Below, piece by piece: positions 26,941 through 37,384 of a DNA stretch of 64,000 nucleotides (positions are counted from its first letter, which is position 1; each line of letters begins with the position of its first letter). The position numbers and the translations under genes are program-made. The notes under the pieces were generated by a model that did not search any database, was not told the DNA's origin, and saw only the letters and a program-made list of their open reading frames with translations. Origin of the DNA: Eriocheir sinensis (taxonomy: Eukaryota; Arthropoda; Malacostraca; Decapoda; Varunidae); assembly GCF_024679095.1 (NCBI RefSeq), contig NW_026112140.1:79501-143500 (forward strand). Direction: 5' to 3'.

Positions 26941-27520
26941 TGTTCCTCGTAGCTCCGTGAGACCTTGGTTTTCTTGTTTTTAGTCCAACTGTAGAGAGCT
27001 CACTTCGTTATGCTGTTTGTCTAGCCTCGTAAGCCCTTGGTGTTTGGTTTTTAGTCCTGTTATAGAGAGCTCACATCGTTATGCTGTTCCTCGTACCTCC
27101 GTGAGGCCTTGATTTTCTGTTTTTTATTTCTGTTATAGAGAGCTCATTTCGATATGCTGTTCCTCGTAGCTTCGTAAGGCCTTGATTTTCTGTTTTTTAG
27201 TCCTGTTATAGAGAGCTCATTTCGTTATGCTGTTCCTCGTAGCTTCGTGAGGACTTGGCTTTCTGTTTTTTAGTCCTGTTGTAGAGAGCTCACTTCGTTT
27301 TGGTGTTTGCCTAGCATCGTGAGGCCTTGGTTTTAGGTTTTCTTTCTCTAATAGAAACCTCACTTGTATTTCTTTCACTGTTCCTCGTATCTTATCTCTC
27401 CTGGGGCCTCGGGTTTAGGTCTCATTTTGTTTCATTGTTCTTCGTCCTTTATCTTTCCTCTTACAGAAACCTCCCTTCCACTTGTTTCACCGTTCCTCTT
27501 AGCTGTCTCACGTGCTTGTG
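26941..27520. repeat. 73-bp tandem repeat, about 5 good units plus decayed ones
   Basis: Units contain TGTTCCTCGTAGCTTCGTGA and end GAGAGCTCACTTCGTTATGC. Five units occupy 26941-27305; later ones lose the second half. Not coding. Confidence 0.85.
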
Positions 27521-27567
27521 GAGATTTCTTCGGTTAAGTTTTCCTGCAGCCTCAGGAGTGTCACCTC

Positions 27568-29963
27568 TATGAAGCTGATTTACCGAGAGAGGAGATGTGA
27601 GGTTTCCAGTTGAGATTTTGAGTTAAGGATAGACCGAGGATGTTTAGTGTTGAAGATGGTGATAGCGAAGAATAGGGGATAGGTGTTTGGAGGTTTGTGT
27701 CGAGTTGATAGGTGGAGAAATTGAGTTTTTGAGGCATTGAAGGACACAAGGTTCCTTCTGCCCCAATCGGAAATGATAGCAAGGTCTGAGATTAAGCGTT
27801 CTGCAGCCTCCAGTCTGGAGTCGTGTACTTCCTGTTGTGATGGGCTTCTATTGAAAGAAGTTGAATAATGCAGAGTGGAGTCGTCGGCGTATGAGTGGAC
27901 GGGACAGTTTGTTATGGAAAAAAGATCATTGATGAATAACACGAAAAGAGTGGGTGATAGGACAGAGCCCTGTGGAACACCACTGTTGATAGGTTTAGGG
28001 GAAGAACAGTGACCGTCTACCACCGCAGAGATGGAACGACCGGAAAGGAAACTGGAGATAAAGGACAGAGAGAGGGATAGAATCCAAAAGAGGGCAATTT
28101 AGAAAGCAAAGACTTGTGCCAGACTTTATCGAAGGCTTTCGATATGTCTAGCGCAAAAGAGAAAGTTTCACCGAAACGGCTAAGAAAGGATGACCAAGAG
28201 TCAGTTAAGAGAGCAAGAAGATCGCCAGTAGAACGCCCCTTGCGGAACCCATACTGGCGATCAGATAGAAGGTTAGAAGTGGAAAGGTGCTTTTGAATCT
28301 TCCGATTAAGGATTGATTCAAAAGCTTTAGATAGACAGGAAAGTAAAGCTATAGGGCGGTAGTTTGAGGGATTGGAACGGTCACCCTTCTTTGGCACAGG
28401 CTGTATGAAGGCGTACTTCCAGCAGGAAGGAAAGGTAGATGTTGATAGGCAGAGACGAAAGAGATTGACCAGGCAGGGTGTCAGCAAGGAAGCACAGTTT
28501 TTAAGGACATTAGGAGGCACTCCATCAGGTCCATAAGCCTTCTGAGAGTTGAGGCTAGAGAGGGCATAGAAAACATCATTTGGAAGAATCTTAATAACAG
28601 GCATAAAGGAGTCAGAGGGGGGATGAGTAGGAGGTATATGCCCAGAATCGTCCAAGGTGGAGGTCTTACAGAAAGTTTGAGCGAAGAGTTCAGCCTTAGT
28701 GACAGATGAGACGGCAGTGCTGACGTCAGAGTTAATGAGAGGAGGGAAAGAGGAAGAAGTGATATTGGAGGAGTTTTTTTTGGCTAGATGCCAGAAGTCA
28801 CGGGAAGAATTAGAAGAAGTAAGGTGTTGACATTTTCTATTGATAAAAGAAGTTTTGGTAAGTCGGAAAATAGATTTGGCACGATTCCGGGCTGAAATGT
28901 AAAGGTCATAGTTAGCGGGTGTTTGAAGGCTCTGGAACCCTTTGTGAGCTGCCTCTCTATCTTTAATAGCACGAGAACAAGCATGATTAAACCAAGGCTC
29001 TTTAGCATGAGAAGTAGAAAAAGAACGTGGAATGTATGCCTCCATTCCAGAGACAATCACTTCTGAGATGCGCTGGGCACACACAGAGGGGTCTCTCTCC
29101 TGGAAGCAGTAATCATTCCACGGGAAATCGGAAAAGTACATCCTCAGGTCGTCCCACCGAGCTGAAGCAAAATGCCAGAAGCATCGCCTCTTCGGTGGGT
29201 CCAGAGGATGTACAGGAGCGATAGGACAGGAAACAGACATACGGTTATGATCGGAGGAGCCCAACGGAGAGAACAGTTTGACAGAGTAAGCAGAAGGATT
29301 AGAGGTAAGGAAGAGGTCTAGAATGTTGGGCCTGTATCCAAGACGGTCGGGAATACGTGTAGGGTGCTGAACCAACTGCTCTTGGTCGTTGAGGAGAGCA
29401 AAGTTGTAGGCTTGTTCACTAGGCTGGTCAGTGAAAGAGGATGAAGGCCAAAGCTGGTGGTGAACATTGAAATCTCACAAGATGGGGGTTTCATCGAAGG
29501 GAGAGTGAGACAAGATGTGCTCCACTTTAGAATTCAAATAGTCAAAGAATTTTACATAGTTAGTAGAGTTAGGTGAGAGATAAACAGCAGATATGTATTT
29601 AGTAATAGAATGACAATGAAGTCTTAGCCAGATGGTGGAAAATTCAGAAGAGTCAAGGTCGTGGGCACGAGAGCAAGTGATGTCGTTGCACACGTAGGCG
29701 CAACATCCAGCTTTGAATTGAATTTTAGGATAGAGATAGTAGGAGGGAACAGAGTAGAGGTTGCTGTCAGTAGCCTCAGCCACCTGTGTTTCGGTAAGGA
29801 AGAGAAGATGAGGTTTAGAGGAGGAAAGATGGTGTTCCACAGAATGAAAATTAGAACGAAGACCGTGAATGTTGCAGAAATTGATAAGGAGGAGGTTCGA
29901 GGATTTATCAGGACACCTCTCGGGTCGGCAGCCAGAAGAGGAGTCCTTCCTGGGGGTATTTAA
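27568..29963 (-). pseudogene. Jockey-like LINE family A, ORF2 copy 1 (endonuclease and reverse transcriptase)
   Basis: Reading right to left: the AP-type endonuclease begins INFCNIHGLR, with LLFLTETQV, a GDFN-type site (DFNVHHQLW) and GSSDHN. The reverse transcriptase follows with [11 protein letters not shown], motif [15 protein letters not shown], motif B GVPQGSVLSPTLF and motif C YADDS. ORF2 of such LINEs nicks target DNA and copies element RNA there. Breaks: TGA at 29475-29477 in place of the Gly of GDFN, a single-base loss near 28078 (C-TCTGT-CC against CTCTGTTCC in copy 2), and a deletion near 27650. The copy stops at 27568 and lacks the C-terminal 130 or so residues and the 3' end present at 25788 and 49189. 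Inactive. Confidence 0.9.
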
Positions 29964-30151
29964 GGTCCCCCCCCACAGGCGGCAGCTGTATTATACCCTG
30001 TATTGCGATACTGTTCAAAGAATGCCATAGTAGTAGTCACCCCTGCCTGCAACACACCAATTGTTATGTCTGATGACTGAATAAGCTTGCTGGTCTTATT
30101 GATATGAAATAAAATGTCATACCATAAGCAAACTGCTAATAGAAATGGCCA
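29964..30151. other. Short spacer between LINE and hAT fragment
   Basis: Probably includes the 3' side of the hAT transposase fragment, whose frame ends at 30152. No independent feature seen. Confidence 0.35.
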
Positions 30152-30660
30152 TTAGCTCAATATGTCCAAGAGTGCACCTGCTCCTGTGGCCACGCCATCT
30201 TTTTTCTCGAGAGCATATTCTCTCAGCACTGATAAGGCATTGTTAATTTCCTTCATATGATATCGGAGTGGTTTAACAGCTTCAATTCGTGACTCCCACC
30301 TGTTACCTGATGGACCTTTAACTGTAATAGGCAAACATTCTTCAAGAATAGCCCATCGAGATGTAGATGAGCTAAATATCACATACATTCTGTTCATGAT
30401 GCCCAAAAATTCAATGGCATAATTTGAGGATTTCGCTGCATCTACAATCACCAAATTCCAGGTATGAGCCACGCAGTACATACAAAGCACGTTGATTCGG
30501 TTCTAATGTACGTGCTTGTACTCCTTTATTCTTTCCACTCATGTTAGCACCATGATCGTAAGCTTGTCCTCTCATATCAGATATATCTATCCCAACCCCA
30601 TTCACCTTGTCAAGGAATGAGTTCAGTAAACCGTCACCAGTTGTATCATGCACATTCAAG
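30152..30660 (-). pseudogene. hAT transposase fragment, ZMYM1/DUF4371-like
   Basis: Two overlapping frames join across a frameshift near 30470. The upstream part has DTTGDGLLNSFLDK, DISDMRGQAYDHGANMSG and NKGVQAR. The downstream part has HTWNLVIVDAAKSSNYA, SSSTSRWAILEE and RWESRIEAVKPLRYH. These segments are typical of the hAT transposase catalytic region of proteins often named zinc finger MYM-type 1-like. GQAYDHGANMSG carries a conserved Asp expected in the second catalytic position. Both ends of the gene are missing, so it is a relic. Confidence 0.85.
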
Positions 30661-30685
30661 AAACCAAAAAAGGCCTCACGAATTT

Positions 30686-30690
<5 letters not shown>

Positions 30691-30751
<61 letters not shown>

Positions 30752-30868
30752 TTTTTATTTAAACATAGGCACATGTATAATATTTACATTCCCAAAGGTG
30801 CACTGTCGTGTGCTGCCTATTCGAAGGGCAGAATAAAAACTATATAAAAATAACTACATAAACTATAA

Positions 30869-30960
<92 letters not shown>
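30691..30960. repeat. (CT)n, poly-T and (AT)n microsatellites
   Basis: (CT)n at 30691-30742 is followed by a T run to about 30757. (TA)n occupies about 30870-30954. Unique AT-rich DNA lies between. Confidence 0.95.
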
Positions 30961-30999
30961 ATAAAAACTAAAACATACACTACAGAATATTTGTGAGCG

Positions 31000-32836
31000 C
31001 ACTGCCCACTACACTCGTGTCACTGCTCCACCACGAGTGTCAGTGGGTGGGGAGGAGCCCTCCAGTGGTGGGCCGACAGTTTTATTTTTTGGGTGTTCAT
31101 CTCCCGGATGTTTGGTATACAGGCCGTGAACATGTTCCACATCCGGCAGACTCTTCCCGAAAAGGTGCGTTGGTGCTGGCTGGTACGGGAACACGGCACC
31201 TCCACTGCGTCACCACGGGATAGCACCGTTCTCGTGTCCCGCGTGGTGACTCTCGGAGGTTGGCGTAAGCCCACCAGATGTGGCACTCCCTGCACTTGTG
31301 CCTTATGTAACACCACAAGAGCAGCTACGTCCCTGCGGTGTTCCAAGGAGTCGACGGAGCTGAGAGTTTCCTGCCCGGTTGGGGGGTCTGCCGCATCCAC
31401 CAGTCGCAGTGCCCGTCTCTGGATGGCGTCGAGTCTCCCGCGCACGACATCCAAGAGAGGGCAGCGTACTCCATGTAAGGCCGTATCTGGGCCTTGTAGA
31501 GCAACAGCCTCCCTTTTTTGTCGAGGAAGCTGGCCACCCTTCGCAGGCAGGAGACTCTGTGGGAGGCCTTTTGGGCAATGTGTTTGATGTGGCTGTCAAA
31601 CCGTAGCCCTCGATCCACTTCCACTCCCAGAATCTTGACGGATTCCTGGAGTGGGAGGGGGACGCCACCAAAGTTTAGCTTCCCCTCCACTGCTGGCCTG
31701 GCAGTGGGGGATCGAGAGACCACCATGGCCTGGGTCTTCTCTGGAGCAAAGGTCACCTGCCAGCGGGCACCCCACTCCTGTAGCACCTTCAGCTGCTGAT
31801 TGACCTCGTCAGCAGCTCGCCCACAGTCTTGTCTGGGGTAGGTGCAGGAGAGAGTGCAGTCATCAGCGTAAGCTGAGATTGCTGGCAGCTGCCGGAGAAG
31901 GTCGTCCACATATAGGTTCCACAGAACTGGCCCTAGCACTGAGCCCTGTGGCACTGATGCCTCCACTGGCAAGGAGTCGGACGTCTGCCCGTTGACGACA
32001 ACCTGGAGGGTCCTTCCTTGGAGGTAGTCTCCCAGGAGCTGAAGGAGGTCACCTTGGATGCCCTTAGCACGGAGTTTTTCAAGGAGACCTCCGTGCCACA
32101 CCCTGTCAAAGGCACCCACTATGTCCAGGGCTACCACGACAGTGTCCAGGCCGTCGTCAAGGGCGTCCTGCCAGTTCTTGGTGAGGAGCATCAGCAGATC
32201 AGAGGTGGACCGGCCAGGTCTGAACCCATACTGTTGGTCCGAGAGGAGGTAGTTGTCCTTGAGGTGGCGACAGACTGCGTCCGCCACGACCCTCTCGAAC
32301 ACTTTCCCCACCACAGACAGCAAGGAGATGGGCCGGTAGTTTTTGGGGTCAGACCTGGAGCTCCTCTTGTGGACGGGAACCACTCGAGCCTCTTTCCACG
32401 CCGATGGCCAGGTGTTTTCCCGGAGGCATGCAGAGAAGACTGTGGTGAGAGGGGCAGCCAACTCGTGGGCACACTGCTTCAGCAGGTGCGGGCTGAGGTC
32501 ATCGGGGCCGGTCGCCTTCTGGGTGTCCAGCCCTCGCAGCAGGCGCTCAACCAACACCTGTGTCACTTCCACTTTCGTGACAGTCTCCTCGCACTGCTGT
32601 TCCAGATGTGGCGGTGTCTGTCCGGGGTTATCCACCTTCATCTTCTCGGCGAAGAGACTGGCCAGCAGCTGGGCTTTATCCTTGCTGCTGGTGGCCACTG
32701 CTCCATTCTGTCTTGAGAGGGGAGGAATCGCGTCCTGGCGGCTGATCCCCTGCCTTTCCTTGACGAGGGACCACCAGGTCTTATTTCCTACCCCTGCTCC
32801 ACACAGCTTGCGCCTCATGTCTTCCTCCCACTTCCT
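31000..32836 (-). pseudogene. LINE family B, reverse transcriptase part of ORF2
   Basis: A 497-codon minus frame (32818-31325) carries KNYRPISLLSVVGK, QQYGFRPGRSTSDLL, motif A VVVALDIVGAFDRVWH, motif B ASVPQGSVLGPVLW and motif C YADDC. It is followed, after a small frameshift near 31460, by LDAIQRRALRLVDAA and a tail ending at 31020. Motif B starts with Ser where Gly is usual. The protein fits a jockey/CR1-group RNA-directed DNA polymerase. No endonuclease domain is present: the copy is cut off at 32836 exactly where a (CT)n run begins. It differs from families A and CR1 here. GC content is higher than in its neighbours. Confidence 0.85.
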
Positions 32837-32862
32837 TCTCTCTCTCTCTCTCTCTCTCTCTC
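32837..32862. repeat. (CT)n between two LINE fragments
   Basis: A 26-bp CT run separates the 5'-truncated end of LINE family B from the 5'-truncated start of the CR1 fragment. Confidence 0.9.
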
Positions 32863-33749
32863 AGGCAAAGGCAAAGCCTCCAAGAGAATTTGCACAAAAT
32901 TTCAGCTTGGTCGGATAAATGGGAGATGCCCTTTAACGTAGACAAGTGCCAGGTCCTTCAAGTAGGAACAAAAAATAAGAAGTTCGATTACGAAATGCGC
33001 GGCGTTAAACTCATAGGAGCTCAATGAGTTAAGGACCTGGGGATCAAAATCGCGTCAAACCTCAAATTCTCACAGCAATGCATCGATGCAGCAAATAAAG
33101 CAAACAGAATGTTGGGCTTCATTAAAAGAAACTTCTTATTCAAGAATAAAGATGTAATACTTCCGCTCTACAATAGTTTAGTCAGACCCCACTTGGAATA
33201 TGCGGTAAAGTTTGGTCTCCCCACCATGCAAAGGACATTGCTAAGCTAGAAGGTGTTCAGCGTCGAGCAAAAAAAAAATGATCCCTTCCTTGCGCAACAA
33301 ATCCTACGAAGAAAGACTTTCGACCCTTAACATGTTATCTCTTGAGAAACGTCGCCTCCGAGGAAAACTGATCGAATGTTTTAAAATACTTAATGGTTTC
33401 ACGAATGTAGACAGATCAACATTGTTTATGATCGATGACACTTTGCGAACGAGGAACAATGGCATAAAACTCAAATGTAGACAAGTAAATTCAGACTGCA
33501 CCAAATTTTTCTTCACCAACGTTGTAGTGCGAGAATGGAATAAGCTCCACCATCAGTGGTCCAGTGTAACACGATTGACTCCTTCAAAAACAAGCTCAAC
33601 CGTCACTTCCTTGAGATTAATATTAACTAGAGTAGAAAAGCAACGTTTTGGAGCCATCTGATTAATGTAAAATCACTTAGGTTTAAGGATAGACCACCTA
33701 GTCTGGACCATGGGGTCTGTGTGGTCTGATTTTCTATGTAATTCTGTGT

Positions 33750-33753
<4 letters not shown>
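32863..33753 (+). pseudogene. 5'-truncated CR1 fragment, C-terminal end of ORF2 and 3' end
   Basis: Closely matches the CR1 element at 63361-64000, starting at the CAAAGCCTCCAAGAG segment. Encodes WEMPFNVDKCQVLQVGT, KANRMLGFIKRNF, and SLRNKSYEERLSTLNMLS in broken frames (a stop in CAATGAGTTAAGG near 33025 and an expanded A-run near 33270). The 3' end reads TTTTCTATGTAATTCTGTG, close to the 8-bp ATTCTRTG tail known for CR1, then passes into (CT)n. Confidence 0.88.
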
Positions 33754-33837
<84 letters not shown>

Positions 33838-33863
33838 TTCCGTCACCTCCCCCCCCCCCCCCC
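33754..33863. repeat. (CT)n and poly-C at the CR1 3' end
   Basis: (CT)n from 33754 to 33835 follows the CR1 tail without a gap. A run of about 15 C residues is at 33849-33863. Confidence 0.95.
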
Positions 33864-34194
33864 TCCACAATGCATGGCTCTCAATGAAGACGATTAAATA
33901 GCTCCGAAGTTGCTGTTGTGTTTGCAAAGGTAACGATCCCCCTCTCGGCCTTCGGGAATAATTGATGTGAGAGTCGAAAGCGCCTGAAAACACCCACGTT
34001 AGAGCACTGGGGTCCTTCTGCAGGAGCCACCAACTACACGGTCAAGTCTCTGACATCCCCGGTGGCACCTGGCAGACCTGTGTGTCGCTGCGCCGCGGGT
34101 GATTTTAATTATCGAAAAAGAGAACTCGTGTCTCCTGCATTGTTCTTTTTCTTATTTCTAAGCAGGAGCGTGTGGCCGGCAGGCAGGCACACAT
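33864..34194. other. Unique intergenic sequence, no gene seen
   Basis: About 330 bp without recognisable coding or repeat structure, leading into an (AC)n run at 34195-34217 that abuts the SINE. Confidence 0.4.
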
Positions 34195-34480
34195 GACACA
34201 CACACACACACACACACGGCCCGGTAGCTCAGTTGATAGAAAGTCGGCCTTACAACCAGAAGGACCGGGGTTCGATTCCCCAGCCGGGTGAAGATAAATT
34301 GGGTTAATCTTCTTTCACGTGTAGCCCCTGTTCACCTAGCAGTGAGTAGGTACGCGACGTCAGGCAAGGAGTTGTGACCTCGTTGTCGCGGTGTGTTGTG
34401 TATGAGTGGTCTCAGCCCTACCCAAAGATCGGTACTACGAGCTCTGTGCTCCTCCGTAGGGAAACGGCTGGCTGTCTCGA

Positions 34481-35620
34481 GCATAGCTGGGCGTTATCGC
34501 GATAAGTTATCGCTGATAGCAAAATCGGGCTATCGGCCATCCGCTACTTATTTAAATATATATCGGTATCTTCGTTACTTTTGTAACCAAACTAGCGATA
34601 ATCACTACTTTTTTCCGCCTCAGAAAAAAAAACGTCTCCTCCCTACTGCGCATGCGTGGCCGGGCGCCCGGTGTTGTATGAAAAACTTCGGGGTATGAAA
34701 TATCTTCGTGTGAAGAGATTTCATACTTAGATCATCAACATTAAAAAAACTAAGTTATGTTTTATATTAGACTCAAAAGTCAATATATCAAAGAGAAAAT
34801 CATTTAACTTTGCCCCCAAAATGATTATTCACTGCCTCAAATTTGATATTCCGTATTCGTTTGTGAGCATGCCATGGTATTGAAGGCACCCGGTGTTGTG
34901 TTATTTGGTGTCCCATCGTCAAAAGCTGGCGCTTTTGTTTACAAACACTGGTCTCTCGTGAACTGCGCATGTTCAGACCAGTAAGTGAAACCCTGTACAG
35001 TCTCACAAAGCTTTTTAACACATTAAGAGTTGCTGGAAGGCTGAATCAGACATACAGTACCACCATCCTCGCTGTTTCTAGAACGACACTCGGTACATAT
35101 AAATACAACTCGTACAGAGTGTCGTTCTAGAAACAGTGGGATGGTGGTACTGTATGTCTGATTCAGCCTTCCAGCAACTCTTAATTACGGTTAAAAGCTT
35201 TGTGAGACTGTACAGGTCTACGCTTGCTGGTCTGAGCATGCGCAGTTCTGAGAGACCAGTGTTTGTTGACGGTGGGGACGCCAAATAACACAACACCGGC
35301 TCAGGCGTTTCTAGTATTACCGTCCATAGGTACGTGTCAACGTGTGGTTTTCGGGTTTTGTAAGTTTTCTAAAATACAGATAATGAAAATTTGAATTCAT
35401 CTATGTTTTTCTATTTGAAATATGAATATAGTATCGTTTTCACCTATCGGACTTATCGCTAGCTAGTATCAGAATTGTGGATTTATATCGGGTATCGGTT
35501 ATCGGTTATTGGCTATATTTGTGTCTCCAGTTAACGAATATCGGTTATCACCGATAAGGTTTTTCATTATCAGTTATCGGTTATCGGGAATAAGGTTTTC
35601 TGTTATAGTGCCCAGCTATG
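34481..35620. mobile_element. Non-autonomous hAT element with 8-bp target duplication
   Basis: Perfect 11-bp inverted ends CATAGCTGGGC and GCCCAGCTATG. The flanking 8-bp direct repeat GTCTCGAG (34473-34480 and 35621-35628) is the hAT target-duplication length. Both subterminal regions hold many TTATCG/CGATAA motifs (for example GTTATCGCGATAAGTTATCG at the left and TCGGTTATCGG at the right), plausible transposase-binding repeats. No transposase frame is present. The centre holds a large hairpin, listed separately. Confidence 0.92.
34889..35300. repeat. Long imperfect inverted repeat inside the hAT element
   Basis: The arms, about 34889-35090 and 35118-35300, are reverse complements with few differences: CGGTGTTGTGTTATTTGG pairs with CCAAATAACACAACACCG, and CTGTTTCTAGAACGACACT pairs with AGTGTCGTTCTAGAAACAG. 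The loop is only 27 bp. A transcript would fold into a hairpin of roughly 185 bp. It looks like a foldback element captured by, or evolved in, the hAT element. Confidence 0.9.
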
Positions 35621-35655
35621 GTCTCGAGAGAGACCCGCAGCAGACCAAGAGGTGA

Positions 35656-35658
<3 letters not shown>

Positions 35659-35712
<54 letters not shown>

Positions 35713-35877
35713 CCACCACATTCCAAAGTCTGTCCTTCACTACTTTCATTTTCTATGGGAATTCTGCGTGCTAGAAGGGCGTGTGTGGAGCATCTCAAGG
35801 TCGCAGTGCGGGGAGGGATGAATGTGTGCCTCTGAGCGGTGCGGCGGGCAGCGCGGTGTGTGTGTGTGTGTGTGTGT
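35659..35877. repeat. (AC)n at SINE tail and a nearby (GT)n
   Basis: (AC)n at 35659-35710 forms or extends the SINE tail. (GT)n lies at 35856-35877. Unique sequence lies between. Confidence 0.92.
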
Positions 35878-36525
35878 ACGGTCACTCGGTGTGTCCAGGC
35901 AGCCCGTCACTGAGGAATGCGAGGAATGCGGCGCGGGTGGACTTTAAACCGGGGTACGCGAGGGTCCGTGGGAACGCTTTTGAATGACGCGGCGCCGGCT
36001 ATTTATAGATTTGAGGCCATTACTCGCGTGCTCTCAGGAGGGCTGCTGCCCCTGATGGTCCATGACGCAGCCTATTAGCGACATCAGCACGGCACAGGGA
36101 GTCTTCTTGCTGCTATACAGGCTAATCAGCAAAGTGTAATACCCGGGCCTGTCTTCCTAGACATATCGGTGTCTCGGTTCGCCTGTTTGAAAAGCCTCTC
36201 GTTGACGTTGCTGGGATTGTCGTGGACTGTTTCGTTATTTCGGCGTTCCTTCTCCTCCTCCTTTTCATTCTCATCTTTCTATTTCTCATTCATCACAGTC
36301 TTCCTTATTCTGTCTTCCTCCTCCTCCTCCTCCTCATCATCATCATCATCATCATCCCCTTCCTCCGTCCACCTTCTCATTTATCTTTCTACTTCTTTTT
36401 CATATTGTCTTTCTTCTCTTCTCCCCTCCTCCTCCTCCTCCTCCTCCTCCTCCTCTTCCTCTTCTCGTTCCTCCGTCCACCTTCTCATTTATCTTTCTAC
36501 TTTTTCACTCAGGAAGGCTTTACCA
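35878..36525. other. Intergenic, no gene seen; (TCC)n and (TCA)n blocks
   Basis: Unique DNA to about 36230, then T/C-rich DNA with (CTC)n and (ATC)n at about 36317-36358 and (CTC)n at about 36424-36456. CGTCCACCTTCTCATTTATC occurs twice (about 36367 and 36475), a 108-bp duplication. Confidence 0.55.
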
Positions 36526-36836
36526 TGACTCATCTCCTCTCTCCGAAAATAAGATGACTCAAAAGGAATATAGCGTGACTCACCTCTTCTCTGCAAGCAT
36601 TATATGACTCAGAAAGACTTGTGTGACACACCTTCCCTGCATACACAAGCCGACTCAGGAGGGACCTCGTGTGACTCACCTCTCTGCATGCTTGAAGTAA
36701 TGACTTAACCCCGTAGACTAAAGGAGAATGCATGCATATTTGTGAGTCATTGAAATATAGACTTTGGGAGAATTTGAGTCAGTGAAGGGAGGAAGGAATG
36801 GAGAGGGGGAGGAGGAAAGGGATGAGTCATGAGTCA
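36526..36836. promoter_or_regulatory. Cluster of nine AP-1-type TGASTCA sites
   Basis: TGACTCA occurs at 36526, 36555, 36576, 36605 and 36672. The same site in the opposite orientation, TGAGTCA, occurs at 36743, 36775, 36823 and 36830. A tenth near-match, CGACTCA, is near 36650. This heptamer is the AP-1 (Jun/Fos) consensus. About 0.04 would be expected by chance in 311 bp. Spacing of 21-32 bp between several sites suggests a decayed tandem repeat carrying the motif. Regulatory activity is inference; no gene start is recognisable nearby. Confidence 0.45.
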
Positions 36837-36850
36837 GTTGTATAAGGTGG

Positions 36851-36855
<5 letters not shown>

Positions 36856-36917
<62 letters not shown>

Positions 36918-36960
36918 TTTAGCGTAGTGTATTAGCCCTAGTAAGGAGGAGGAGGAGGAG
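36856..36960. repeat. (GA)n and (GGA)n microsatellites
   Basis: (GA)n at 36856-36913 and (GGA)n at about 36943-36967, in a purine-rich stretch that reaches about 37085. Confidence 0.95.
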
Positions 36961-36967
36961 GAGGAGG

Positions 36968-37384
36968 ATAAGAAGAGAAGAAATAAGATTAGGAGGAAGG
37001 AAAAAAAAGGGCCGTGGGGGAAGTATATAAAGAGAAAGAAGGAATAAGAGGATTGGGAAGAGGAGAAGGAGGAGGAGGAATACATAGGAATACATAGAAA
37101 TAACAGACACCAGAAGACCTATCGGTCTATGGCGAGGGTGTCTGTTTACTACCGCTACTACTAGTAATCTACGTGTGGTAGGATAGGACATAAAAGATGA
37201 AGGCTCCTCCCCACCCACCTCTCCCTCCGGCAACGTGCCGGCAGGAAATAGTTAGAAGAGAACACCATGTACCTTTAAGGAAGAAAGGGACATGGAAATT
37301 TTACAGTAAAGAGAGAAATAAGAGGAAATTACTACCCTTAACTTACACTACTGGTAACCTAAGCTGTGGGGGAAAATGACTTCA
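36968..37384. other. Intergenic, purine-rich then unique, no gene seen
   Basis: No motif or element end recognised. Short frames here are low-complexity. Confidence 0.4.

Larger units (their letters stand above)
34218..35658 (+). mobile_element. tRNA-derived SINE, interrupted by a hAT element
   Basis: The SINE is 34218-34480 plus 35629-35658. Its head, GGCCCGGTAGCTCAGTTGAT, has the A-box form, and GGTTCGATTCC at 34269-34279 is a B box, together the internal RNA polymerase III promoter. The tRNA fold is incomplete (no acceptable anticodon arm), so it is not a tRNA gene. The body continues through CTAGCAGTGAGTAGGTACG and CCAAAGATCGGTACTACGAG and ends AGGTGAATTACACAC, running into (AC)n. Removing the hAT element and one target copy gives continuous sequence across GGCTGTCTCGAGAGAGACC. 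The SINE lies between (AC)n runs on both sides. Confidence 0.82.

Noticed and set aside
31093..31587. Plus-strand frames over LINE family B
   Set aside because: GC-rich shadows of the reverse transcriptase on the other strand.
34218..34290. Functional tRNA gene
   Set aside because: A and B boxes are present, but the acceptor and anticodon arms do not pair and the sequence continues into a SINE body.
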